Source: Roseburia hominis (GTDB taxonomy: Bacteria > Bacillota > Clostridia > Lachnospirales > Lachnospiraceae). Taken from it: 62,888 nt of DNA. The translations under genes and the position numbers were made by a program. Location of the stretch: contig JAETOE010000026.1 of assembly GCA_021771815.1 (NCBI GenBank), positions 1 to 62,888 on the forward strand, written 5' to 3'. Positions 1 to 6,415 of this stretch are shown in pieces (position 1 is the stretch's first letter; every line of letters begins with the position of its first letter). The notes under the pieces are model-generated. The model searched no databases, was not told the origin of the DNA, and saw nothing but the letters and a program-made list of their open reading frames with translations.

Positions 1-97
1 TTGTTGCCCGGCTCACTCCCGAGAGTTCCGCAAGCTTCGCCTGCGTCATATCCCGCCGCGTAAGCTCTGATACTAATTTGATTCGATCAATTCTCAT
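1..97 (-). CDS. XRE-family regulator, N-terminal fragment (runs off the window)
   Basis: Only the first 32 codons are inside the window. They read MRIDRIKLVSELTRRDMTQ and continue into AKLAELSGVSRAT, the first helices of a Cro/CI-type helix-turn-helix. The ATG is preceded by AAAGGAGAT at good spacing, and a consensus promoter lies just upstream. It is divergent from another XRE gene at 256, the usual arrangement of a control switch in a prophage or integrative element. Most of the gene is outside, so its length and any second domain are unknown. Confidence 0.75.
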   Translation of the reverse strand, partial: MRIDRIKLVSELTRRDMTQAKLAELSGVSRAT

Positions 98-121
98 TTG
101 TTTTATCTCCTTTCTTTTTGT

Positions 122-150
122 ATTATATCCAAACTTTATATTTTAGTCAA
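122..150 (-). promoter_or_regulatory. Promoter of the leftward XRE gene
   Basis: On the minus strand, TTGACT (150-145) and TATAAT (127-122) are separated by exactly 17 bp. It drives the partial XRE gene that starts at 97. It lies back to back with a promoter for the rightward XRE gene, so a regulator bound between them could control both. Confidence 0.7.
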
Positions 151-184
151 TATAGTTTTATTTAAAATATATTTTTAGAATTTA

Positions 185-213
185 TTGACTTTTAAATTGA
201 AATAATCTAAACT
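185..213 (+). promoter_or_regulatory. Promoter of the rightward XRE gene
   Basis: TTGACT (185-190), a 17-bp spacer, then TAAACT (208-213). The flanking sequence AACTATG...ATAGTT around 210-233 is a loose dyad that could be an operator. The whole interval is very AT-rich, unlike the chromosome right of 3.4 kb. Confidence 0.6.
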
Positions 214-255
214 ATGTTTTATCATATAGTTATACTTTGAAAGGAAGATAATTAT

Positions 256-807
256 ATGGGAGACTTTTCTGTATTAGCAATTAGAATAAAAGAATTAAGA
301 ACATCAATGAAAATGACTCAGAAGGAATTTTCTACATTTGTTGGCTGCACTGCTGCAACCCTCTCAGCTTATGAAAACGGTTCAAAAAGTCCTTCCTTAG
401 AGATCATTAAGGGAATAGCCGAAAAATGTCATATATCTATTGATTGGCTTTGTGGATTATCGGAAAAAATGAACACTTCTGATGAAATAAACACTTATTC
501 TGATGTGATAAAATTATTTGTCAAATCAGAATATGCATTAAAATTTCATGTTACGCCATTATCTATTAAAATAACAGATAGCGTAATGCAATGTTTTTTA
601 GGCGATTGGAGCAAAACGCTTCCTCTGTATCGTGACGGAACTATTGATGAAAAATTGTATAAATTATGGATAAATGATAAATTACGAGAATATAAAACTG
701 TTCATATTGGAAATAACGATGATATAGAAAAATTCCTATTCATTACGGATGCAACTGAAAGTTCAATTCTTTCAAAGTCTGAACCTGACGACGACAACTC
801 AATTTGA
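256..807 (+). CDS. XRE-family transcriptional regulator (element control protein)
   Basis: 183 residues. Residues about 9-65 form a classic HTH_3 domain (IKELRTSMKMTQKEFSTFVG, then TLSAYENGSKSPSLEIIKGIAEKC). The remaining 115 residues have no motif I recognise; they could be an oligomerisation or sensing part. The start has AAAGGAAG upstream. It is divergent from another XRE gene, which suggests a CI/Cro-like switch for the element carrying the recombinase at 1898. The DNA is AT-rich compared with the genes right of 3.4 kb, consistent with acquired DNA. The exact regulon cannot be seen. Confidence 0.8.
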   Translation: MGDFSVLAIRIKELRTSMKMTQKEFSTFVGCTAATLSAYENGSKSPSLEIIKGIAEKCHISIDWLCGLSEKMNTSDEINTYSDVIKLFVKSEYALKFHVTPLSIKITDSVMQCFLGDWSKTLPLYRDGTIDEKLYKLWINDKLREYKTVHIGNNDDIEKFLFITDATESSILSKSEPDDDNSI

Positions 808-907
808 TTTAGGGTTTTCATAAAATTCAGCCAAAATCAAATTGATTTAGGTTAGTTTTACTCAAAAATGAGTAGATAGTCGAACAACGACAACTCAATT
901 TGATTTA
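792..907. repeat. 20-bp direct repeat with an inverted copy between
   Basis: CGACAACTCAATTTGATTTA occurs at 792-811, overlapping the last codons of the XRE gene, and again at 888-907. Between them CCAAAATCAAATT (833-845) is a near-inverted copy of the AATTTGATTTAGG part, so 801-845 can fold into a hairpin of about 12 bp. There is no U-run, so terminator function is doubtful. Repeated regulator-binding sites or remnants of rearrangement are both possible. The rest of 908-1070 shows no convincing gene. Confidence 0.6.
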
Positions 908-1070
908 TTGCAATTCCAAAAACTTAGGAATCCCAACCCGTACCAAAAGTTCCGGGGTTTCTTCCAATTTGGGGAAAAAGGCAACCGTCGTGATTTTCCA
1001 GACAATGGGCAAATTGTTCTTTTGCGGTACGGAATAACCGTATCACAAATTGAACCGGTGCAACCGGAAA

Positions 1071-1104
1071 TAGACGATTTTGCCGACGTTAGCAAAATCG
1101 TCTA
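1071..1104. other. Perfect 13-bp hairpin before the first toxin module
   Basis: TAGACGATTTTGC (1071-1083) and GCAAAATCGTCTA (1092-1104) are perfect complements around an 8-nt loop. No U-tract follows on either strand. It ends 7 bp before the TTGACA of the first toxin module, so it may insulate that module or form part of its upstream control. Function is not known. Confidence 0.6.
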
Positions 1105-1191
1105 TAGCACATTGACAATATAATATACTTACCCGGGTAGTCGGGGGACGTGCTCTCATTCGTTCCGAGCCTTACGGAAAGGATGATGCTT

Positions 1192-1278
1192 ATGGTTTCA
1201 TGGAACGACTTGTTTACTTTCGTCATCATGCTGGTGGCGATACTGACCTACATAGACACTAGAAAACATAAAAAGTAG
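1192..1278 (+). CDS. Small hydrophobic toxin-like peptide, copy 1 (Hol_Tox type)
   Basis: A 28-residue peptide: MVSWNDLFTF, then a single membrane helix (VIMLVAILTYI), then the basic tail DTRKHKK. AAAGGA sits 8 nt before the ATG. Two sister genes at 1544 and 3140 have the same length, helix position and HKK ending. This matches the putative holin-like toxin family of Firmicutes, small membrane toxins of type I systems held off by an antisense RNA. A hairpin overlaps the stop codon and a minus-strand promoter faces the gene. The family name is from memory of such peptides; toxicity is inferred. Confidence 0.75.
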   Translation: MVSWNDLFTFVIMLVAILTYIDTRKHKK

Positions 1279-1377
1279 CCGTCCTGTTCATTTGGCGATG
1301 AAAACGGCTACTTCTTAAATAACTAGATATGATTCGCCGGAACGGGTGACCTGCACTCACCCACCGACTGCCTTGTT
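1268..1377 (-). ncRNA. Predicted antisense antitoxin RNA, copy 1
   Basis: A minus-strand promoter TTGAAA (1412-1407), 17 bp, TATAAT (1389-1384) predicts a start near 1377. The first strong stop signal is the hairpin at 1273-1313, giving an RNA of about 105 nt complementary to the 3' part of the toxin mRNA. This convergent layout around a shared hairpin is the known design of type I pairs such as fst/RNAII. The RNA itself is inferred. Confidence 0.65.
1273..1313. terminator. Hairpin over the stop codon of toxin copy 1
   Basis: AAGTAGCCGT (1273-1282) pairs with ACGGCTACTT (1304-1313). On the minus strand it is followed by TTTTTATGTTTT, so it terminates leftward transcripts best; on the plus strand the tail CTTCTTAAAT is weaker. 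The stem covers the toxin stop codon, so toxin mRNA and antisense RNA would overlap here. Confidence 0.7.
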
Positions 1378-1543
1378 AAGTATATTATATGCAATACATA
1401 AGATTTTTTCAATACCCAAAATAAATCAAATTTAAGGGGTAACGATTTATTACACCGTAGCACATTGACAACATAATATACTTACCAAGGGAGCCGAAGG
1501 GGCGATATGTCAGCTGCCGAGTACTTGAAAGGAGCTGGTGCCA

Positions 1544-1630
1544 ATGGTTACATACAGTGATTTATTCACTTTCGTAATTATGCTTTGTGCCGTAATAACT
1601 CTTGTTGTTAATTTTAGACACAAAAAATAG
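1544..1630 (+). CDS. Small hydrophobic toxin-like peptide, copy 2 (Hol_Tox type)
   Basis: 28 residues: MVTYSDLFTF, a hydrophobic helix (VIMLCAVITLVVNF) and the tail RHKK. AAAGGAG lies 10 nt before the ATG. It is closest in sequence to copy 3 at 3140. If transcription starts 7 nt after the left CATAAT box, the leader is about 60 nt, as in the other two copies, which supports one conserved mRNA design. Role as a type I membrane toxin is inferred from family resemblance and layout. Confidence 0.75.
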   Translation: MVTYSDLFTFVIMLCAVITLVVNFRHKK

Positions 1631-1714
1631 CGCCTCCGTCTGGTAAACTAAGCGCTATTTTTTATAACCTTATTTCCGGCGGCTAGGTGTACTCTAGCTT
1701 TCGGCTCTCTTGTT
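1618..1714 (-). ncRNA. Predicted antisense antitoxin RNA, copy 2
   Basis: Promoter on the minus strand: TTGAAA (1749-1744), 17 bp, TATAAT (1726-1721). The predicted RNA runs from about 1714 to the terminator at 1622-1663, roughly 95 nt, overlapping the toxin 3' end. Its 5' head (ACTTAACAAGAGAGCCGAAAG, given here as ACTTAACAAG plus AGAGCCGAAAG) nearly equals the predicted 5' head of the toxin mRNA (ACTTACCAAG plus GGAGCCGAAGG). Confidence 0.65.
1622..1663. terminator. Bidirectional terminator over the stop codon of toxin copy 2
   Basis: AAAAAATAGCGC (1622-1633) and GCGCTATTTTTT (1652-1663) are perfect 12-bp complements with an A-run on one side and a U-run on the other, so it can end transcripts from both directions. 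The left arm contains the toxin stop codon. Confidence 0.8.
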
Positions 1715-1897
1715 AAGTATATTATATGCAATACATAAGATTTTTTCAATACCCAAAGTGAAAAACCGCCCCAGCATCACCCGGAACGGCTTTCATAGAT
1801 ACCATGCAAGGAACTGCACAATATCCACCAGACAAGGTTATTATAACGCAGTCCTTTGTTAAATGCACCCATTTTTTCAAGAAAGGACTGATTTTTT

Positions 1898-2947
1898 ATG
1901 CCTGCATACTATGACGAGCAGCGTAAGAGCTGGTATTGCAAATTCTATTATAAAGATTCCTACGGCCAGAACAAGACCAAAATGAAGCGTGGATTCCGCC
2001 GAAAAGCTGACGCTCTGCAGTATGAGCGGGAATTCAAACTACGCGCATCTGGATCATCAGACATCACCTTCAAGGCATTACGCGAATCCTACATGGAATA
2101 TAAGCAAAAACGCATCAAGAAGGAAAACACCCTACGCAATAAGCGCTACTGTATCAACGCGCATATAGCCCCATATTTCGACGATATGCTTATCATGGAC
2201 ATTTCCCCAAGTGACGTCGCAAGATGGCAGAACCGGCTGCTTGACAGTTCCAAAAAGCCAAGCACAATCGGCAAAATAAACGCGCAGCTATCGGATATCT
2301 TCAATTATGGTATGAAATTCTTCGGTCTGTCGAGTAATCCATGTGTCGAGCCGATTGGAACGCAGAAACGTGAACCGGAGAGCATAGATTTTTGGACACT
2401 GGACGAGTACCGCGCCTTTATCTCCCACGTGCCGGACATTGAATTTGCTATCGTGTATGAGCTGCTTTTTTACTCCGGCTGTCGAATCGGAGAACTGCGG
2501 GCACTCACCCTGTCGGATGTGGATTTTAACGAAAATACATTGCAAATAGACAAGACGCTGCCGCGTTGTGACGACGAGGACACACCGCCGAAGACAATCA
2601 ACAGCTATCGCACCGTCGCTATGCCAGAAACAGTCATGCAGGACCTCAAGGAGTACACCAGGCATATCTATGATCTGACAGATGCGAACCGGCTCTTTTT
2701 CTTAAGCTATGACTCCATTTCGAGGTACAAGGACACGGTCTGTCAAGAAAACAACCTCCGGCGCATCCGGCTCCATGATCTCCGGCACTCCCATGTTTCG
2801 TTATTGGTCGACATGGGCTGTGATATGATGGCAATCGCTGATCGTATCGGTGACACGTTGGCAACTGTGCAGAACATTTATGCTCACTTATACCCCGAAA
2901 AGAAGAAAATTGTTGCCGAGAAGCTCAACGAAATAGTATCAAAATAG
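1898..2947 (+). CDS. Site-specific tyrosine recombinase (integrase)
   Basis: 349 residues, full length for a Tn916/phage-type integrase. Residues 1-50 are an arm-type DNA-binding domain (YYDEQRKSWYCKFYYKDSYG), 55-150 a SAM-like core-binding domain, 165-345 the catalytic domain. Catalytic residues visible: R196 in YSGCRIGELRAL, H303 and R306 in HDLRHSHVSLL, and tyrosine Y328 in NIYAHLYPEKK. The box before the tyrosine reads RIGDT rather than LGH, a variant I recall in other integrases of this group. It would excise and integrate the element that extends left of the window; the right end is probably between here and purD. It sits between toxin modules 2 and 3. Confidence 0.92.
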   Translation: MPAYYDEQRKSWYCKFYYKDSYGQNKTKMKRGFRRKADALQYEREFKLRASGSSDITFKALRESYMEYKQKRIKKENTLRNKRYCINAHIAPYFDDMLIMDISPSDVARWQNRLLDSSKKPSTIGKINAQLSDIFNYGMKFFGLSSNPCVEPIGTQKREPESIDFWTLDEYRAFISHVPDIEFAIVYELLFYSGCRIGELRALTLSDVDFNENTLQIDKTLPRCDDEDTPPKTINSYRTVAMPETVMQDLKEYTRHIYDLTDANRLFFLSYDSISRYKDTVCQENNLRRIRLHDLRHSHVSLLVDMGCDMMAIADRIGDTLATVQNIYAHLYPEKKKIVAEKLNEIVSK

Positions 2948-2956
2948 TATCACGAC

Positions 2957-3010
2957 AAAGAAAAAGCATCCCAAACCCGCCATTTTAAAGGCATGTGGAT
3001 GCTTTCTTTT
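2957..3010 (+). terminator. Probable terminator after the integrase
   Basis: AAAGCATCC (2963-2971) and GGATGCTTT (2997-3005) form a stem with a 25-nt loop followed by CTTTTG. It lies 10 bp after the integrase stop. The long loop makes it a moderate prediction. Confidence 0.5.
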
Positions 3011-3139
3011 GATTCTTATAAGGAATGTTGCATTTTTTATACTGCGATTTTATCACATTTGACAATATAATATACTTACCAAGGCAGCCGGTGGACGGTT
3101 GCGCCTACACTCCGAGTCTTGATATAGGAGGATGGCATC

Positions 3140-3226
3140 ATGGTTACATATTCTGACTTATTTACATTCGTGCTTATGGTATGTGCAATCATTACGCTTG
3201 TTAGAAATAATGAGCATAAAAAATAA
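3140..3226 (+). CDS. Small hydrophobic toxin-like peptide, copy 3 (Hol_Tox type)
   Basis: 28 residues: MVTYSDLFTF, a helix (VLMVCAIITLV) and the tail RNNEHKK. AGGAGG lies 6 nt before the ATG. Predicted leader from the left TATAAT box (3066-3071) is about 62 nt. It is the copy nearest the chromosomal purD gene, so it may sit at or next to the right end of the element. Toxin function is inferred from the family and from the facing antisense promoter. Confidence 0.75.
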   Translation: MVTYSDLFTFVLMVCAIITLVRNNEHKK

Positions 3227-3325
3227 CCGTCCGGCTCCTCGCAAGAACTGACGGCTATTTTTCGTTACTAATTAATTGTTTTTGCCGGAGCGGGTAGGTC
3301 GCGACTACCGCCCGGCTGTCTTGAT
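3215..3325 (-). ncRNA. Predicted antisense antitoxin RNA, copy 3
   Basis: Promoter on the minus strand: TTGAAA (3360-3355), 17 bp, TATAAT (3337-3332). Predicted start near 3325 and end at the hairpin 3219-3262, about 110 nt. The promoter elements and 17-bp spacing are identical in all three modules. Confidence 0.65.
3219..3262. terminator. Bidirectional terminator over the stop codon of toxin copy 3
   Basis: AAAAATAACCGTC (3219-3231) and GACGGCTATTTTT (3250-3262) pair with one A-C mismatch; A-run on one side, U-run on the other. It covers the stop codon as in copies 1 and 2. Confidence 0.75.
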
Positions 3326-3438
3326 ATGTATATTATATGCAATACATAAAAATTTTTCAATACCCAAAAATAAAATCATTTCTGATTATGCCGCTCCCCT
3401 GCATCTCCGTTCTTATTTCACTTCATCAGATTGCAAAG

Positions 3439-4716
3439 TCAATTGACTTCGTCTATTGACTTGCCGATGTCATGACGCATATACTTATTCTCAAAATCCA
3501 CCCACTCAGTCGCCTCGTATGCCTTTGCTCTGGCTTCCTTCAAATCTTTTCCCGTAGCGGTGATGCCGAGTACGCGTCCTCCGTTCGTGACGATCGTTCC
3601 GTTCTCGTCGAACTTCGTTCCCGCATGAAAGCAGAAATAATCGTCCTTTCCGTCGAACTTCTCGAATCCGCTGATCGGGAAGCCCTTCTCATAAGCGACC
3701 GGGTATCCGTCCGATGCGAGCACGACGCAGACCGCCGCGTTATCCTCGAACTGCAGGTCGATTGTGTCCAGCTTCCCGTCCACGCACGCCTCCATCACGT
3801 CGAGGATGTCATTCTTCATGCGCGGCAGCACGACCTGTGCCTCGGGGTCTCCGAAACGCGCATTGTACTCGAGCACCTTCGGTCCGTCCTCCGTCAGCAT
3901 CAGGCCAAAGAAAATGACTCCGGTAAACGGTCTTCCTTCTGCCGCCATCGCATCTACTGTCGGCTGGTAAATATATTTCCGGCAGAACTCGTCCACTTCC
4001 TTCGTATAGAACGGGCTCGGAGAGAAATTTCCCATACCTCCGGTATTCAAGCCCTGATCGCCGTCTTTCGCGCGCTTGTGATCCTGCGCGGAGGACATAA
4101 TCTTAATCGTCTTGCCGTCCACGAAAGAAAGCACAGATACCTCACGACCTGTCATAAATTCCTCTACGACCATCGTGTTTCCGGCAGTGCCGAACTTCTT
4201 ATCCTCCATGATCTCCTTGACGCCTGCCTTCGCCTCCTCTAAGGTATTGCAGATCAAAACGCCCTTGCCGAGCGCCAGCCCGTCCGCCTTTAAGACGATT
4301 GGCATCTTCGCAGTCTCCAGATATTTCAACGCTTCCTCTGCGGAGTTGAAATTCTCATAAGCCGCCGTCGGAATCTTGTATTTCCTCATAAGATCCTTGG
4401 AAAATGCCTTGGAGCCTTCAAGAATCGCCGCATTTTTCCTCGGTCCAAACACCTTTAAGCCCTCTGCCTCAAACGCATCTACGATTCCGCCGACCAGCGG
4501 ATCGTCCATGCCGATAATGGTAAAATCGACTGCATTTTCCTTCGCAAATGCCACCAGTTTATCGAACTCCATAGCGCCGATCGGAACGCACTCTGCCAGA
4601 GCTGCAATTCCCGCATTGCCCGGCGCACAGTATATCTTATCCACCCGCGGGCTTTTCGCCACGCTTGTCACGATTGCATGCTCGCGTCCGCCGCTGCCTA
4701 CTACTAATACCTTCAT
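3439..4716 (-). CDS. purD: Phosphoribosylamine-glycine ligase
   Basis: 425 residues, usual length. PurD joins 5-phosphoribosylamine, glycine and ATP to give GAR, the second step of purine synthesis, in the cytosol. The N-terminus MKVLVVGSGGREHAI is diagnostic; the ATP-grasp core follows (KADGLALGKGVLI at about 150, MSSAQDHKRAKDGDQGLNTGGMG in two parts near 210-232, EYNARFGDPE near 280). I chose the ATG at 4716 because AAGGAG lies 7 nt upstream; an in-frame ATG 13 codons earlier lacks support. It is the last gene of purM-purN-purD, 48 bp after purN. The recombinase-bearing element abuts its 3' end. Confidence 0.96.
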   Translation of the reverse strand: MKVLVVGSGGREHAIVTSVAKSPRVDKIYCAPGNAGIAALAECVPIGAMEFDKLVAFAKENAVDFTIIGMDDPLVGGIVDAFEAEGLKVFGPRKNAAILEGSKAFSKDLMRKYKIPTAAYENFNSAEEALKYLETAKMPIVLKADGLALGKGVLICNTLEEAKAGVKEIMEDKKFGTAGNTMVVEEFMTGREVSVLSFVDGKTIKIMSSAQDHKRAKDGDQGLNTGGMGNFSPSPFYTKEVDEFCRKYIYQPTVDAMAAEGRPFTGVIFFGLMLTEDGPKVLEYNARFGDPEAQVVLPRMKNDILDVMEACVDGKLDTIDLQFEDNAAVCVVLASDGYPVAYEKGFPISGFEKFDGKDDYFCFHAGTKFDENGTIVTNGGRVLGITATGKDLKEARAKAYEATEWVDFENKYMRHDIGKSIDEVN

Positions 4717-4764
4717 CTTGTTTCTCCTTCTTCTTGGTGTTTCAAACAATGACATTGCTTTCTT

Positions 4765-5391
4765 TTATTCTTTTATTGTTACATGTCCGTCTGCAACGGA
4801 CACTTTATCATTTGCAATCAGATCGATCGCCTTCGGCAGAATCTTCCACTCCGCCTGTTCCATGACGCGGCGCTGCAAAACCTCCGGCGTATCTCCCTCG
4901 CACACCTCGACCGCTTTCTGTAATATGATCGGCCCGGTATCCGTTCCTTCATCCACGAAATGCACGGTCGCCCCCGTGACCTTCACACCGCGGGCAAGCG
5001 CGCCCTCATGCACCTTGAGTCCGTAAAAGCCTGTTCCGCAGAAAGACGGAATCAGCGACGGATGAATATTGATGATGCGATTGCGGTACTGCGCAATCAT
5101 CTCCGGCGGAAGCACCACAAGGAAACCTGCCATCACGACAAGGTCGACCTCATAGGAATTCAGCTTGTCCAGAAATGCCGCATTGAACGCCGCGCGGTTC
5201 TCATACTCCTTCGGGGAAATACAGATTCCCTCCACGCCGCACCTTGCGGCGCGCTCCAAGGCATATGCCCCCGGGTTGTTGCTGATAACAACCTCCACCC
5301 GCGCATTCGTAATCTTTCCCGTATCGATTGCATCCAGAATTGCCTGAAGGTTCGTTCCGCCTCCAGACACCAAAACTGCCAGCTTTAACAT
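4765..5391 (-). CDS. purN: Phosphoribosylglycinamide formyltransferase
   Basis: 208 residues. PurN transfers a formyl group from 10-formyl-THF to GAR, giving FGAR. Seen: the N-terminal phosphate loop VLVSGGGTNLQAI, the INIHPSLIPSF motif with the catalytic His near residue 107, and the catalytic Asp region VDEGTDTGPII near 140. The start codon lies inside the end of purM (7-nt overlap, TTATGTTAA), a sign of translational coupling. The usual PurN length is about 190-210, so it is complete. Confidence 0.96.
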   Translation of the reverse strand: MLKLAVLVSGGGTNLQAILDAIDTGKITNARVEVVISNNPGAYALERAARCGVEGICISPKEYENRAAFNAAFLDKLNSYEVDLVVMAGFLVVLPPEMIAQYRNRIINIHPSLIPSFCGTGFYGLKVHEGALARGVKVTGATVHFVDEGTDTGPIILQKAVEVCEGDTPEVLQRRVMEQAEWKILPKAIDLIANDKVSVADGHVTIKE

Positions 5392-6410
5392 AAGGTTACT
5401 CCTTTTTCGCCGTCCCCTATCTCACCGATGATATACGGGGTATCTCCCGCTTCTTTGATTGCCGCCATTGTCTTATCCACAGCTGCCGGATTCACAGCGA
5501 GTACCATTCCGATACCCATATTGTAGGTATTGTACATCATCTGCTCCGCCACGTTGCCCTCTCTTGCCATCATCTTAAAGATTGCAGGAACCTCGTAGCT
5601 GTCCTTTTTAATCACGGCATGCTTGCCCTCCGGGAGCATACGCGGAACATTCTCATAAAAGCCGCCGCCTGTAATATGGCTGCACGCCTTCACCGTAACG
5701 CCCGCCTCCCTGATGGAGCGCAGCGCCTTCACATAGATTCTCGTCGGTGCGAGCAGCGCCTCGCCGAGCGTCGTGTCAAGCTCGTCAAAATAAGTATTCA
5801 ATGTCTCTGCGTCCATACGGAAAATCTTGCGCACCAGAGAAAAACCGTTCGAATGTACGCCGGAAGACGCCATACCGATCAGCACATCCCCTGCCGCCAG
5901 ATCCTTACCTGTGATAATATCCTTCTCATCCACAATTCCTACGGAAAAGCCCGCAAGATCGTACTCGTCCTCCGGCATCAGTCCCGGATGCTCCGCGGTC
6001 TCCCCGCCGATCAGCGCGCAGCCTGCCTGCTTACAGCCCTCAGCAACACCACTTACGATTGTCGCGATTTTTTCAGGATAATTCTTTCCGCATGCAATAT
6101 AATCTAAGAAAAATAATGGTTCACCACCGGCGCATGCGATATCATTGACGCACATTGCCACGCAGTCGATACCGATCGTATCGTGCTTGTCAAGAAGAAA
6201 CGCCAGCTTCACCTTCGTTCCGCAGCCGTCCGTTCCCGATACGAGCGTAGGCTTCTCCATATCCTTAAAACGCTCCATGGAAAATGCACCGGAAAATCCT
6301 CCAAGCCCGCCTAACACCTCCGGACGCATGGTTCCCTGTACATACTTCTTCATCAACTCTACTGACTTGTATCCTGCCTCGATATCAACGCCGGAATTCT
6401 TGTAATCCAT
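5385..6410 (-). CDS. purM: Phosphoribosylformylglycinamidine cyclo-ligase (AIR synthetase)
   Basis: 341 residues. PurM closes the imidazole ring, FGAM plus ATP to AIR. Motifs: DYKNSGVDIEAG at the N-terminus (typical YxxAGVDI start), LVSGTDGCGTKVKLAF, CVNDIACAGGEPLFFLDY and HITGGGFYENVPRM. The start at 6410 has GGGAGGATC immediately upstream. An in-frame extension of 39 codons reads through two copies of a non-coding repeat and is rejected. The gene overlaps purN by 7 nt. It has its own promoter at 6695-6724 and a leader of nearly 280 nt with three repeats. Confidence 0.96.
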   Translation of the reverse strand: MDYKNSGVDIEAGYKSVELMKKYVQGTMRPEVLGGLGGFSGAFSMERFKDMEKPTLVSGTDGCGTKVKLAFLLDKHDTIGIDCVAMCVNDIACAGGEPLFFLDYIACGKNYPEKIATIVSGVAEGCKQAGCALIGGETAEHPGLMPEDEYDLAGFSVGIVDEKDIITGKDLAAGDVLIGMASSGVHSNGFSLVRKIFRMDAETLNTYFDELDTTLGEALLAPTRIYVKALRSIREAGVTVKACSHITGGGFYENVPRMLPEGKHAVIKKDSYEVPAIFKMMAREGNVAEQMMYNTYNMGIGMVLAVNPAAVDKTMAAIKEAGDTPYIIGEIGDGEKGVTLC

Positions 6411-6415
6411 ATGAT

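Larger units (their letters stand above)
1112..1412. repeat. Toxin module copy 1: inverted flanking arms
   Basis: The left end TTGACA-A-TATAATATACTTA (1112-1131) and the right end, which reads TATAATATACTTA on the minus strand (1389-1377), are inverted copies of one core. The inner arms also match: AGTCGGGGG at 1139-1147 and AGTCGGTGG on the minus strand at 1369-1361. The right end holds a full promoter facing left; the left end has the same -10 core but no well-placed -35 at 16-18 bp. The same layout recurs at 1461-1749 and 3054-3360. Confidence 0.8.
1461..1749. repeat. Toxin module copy 2: inverted flanking arms
   Basis: The left end CACATTGACAACATAATATACTTACC (in two parts: CACATTGACAA, then CATAATATACTTACC) spans 1461-1486. 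The right end, read on the minus strand, gives TATAATATACTTA (1726-1714). The inner arms match each other but differ from copies 1 and 3: GAGCCGAAGG at 1491-1500 and GAGCCGAAAG on the minus strand at 1707-1698. Confidence 0.8.
3054..3360. repeat. Toxin module copy 3: inverted flanking arms
   Basis: The left end CACATTTGACAATATAATA and following TACTTACC span 3054-3080. The right end on the minus strand reads TATAATATACATA (3337-3325). Module-specific inner arms: CAGCCGG at 3085-3091 and CAGCCGG on the minus strand at 3318-3312. This copy lies downstream of the integrase, so copies 2 and 3 form direct repeats on its two sides. Confidence 0.8.

Noticed and set aside
908-1123. 71-codon open frame before toxin module 1
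   Set aside because: No ribosome site or ATG with support, contains several hairpin-forming segments, and no recognisable protein motif.
3472-4242. Long open frame opposite purD
   Set aside because: Antisense to a certain gene; sequence is Arg/Leu/His-rich shadow without motifs.
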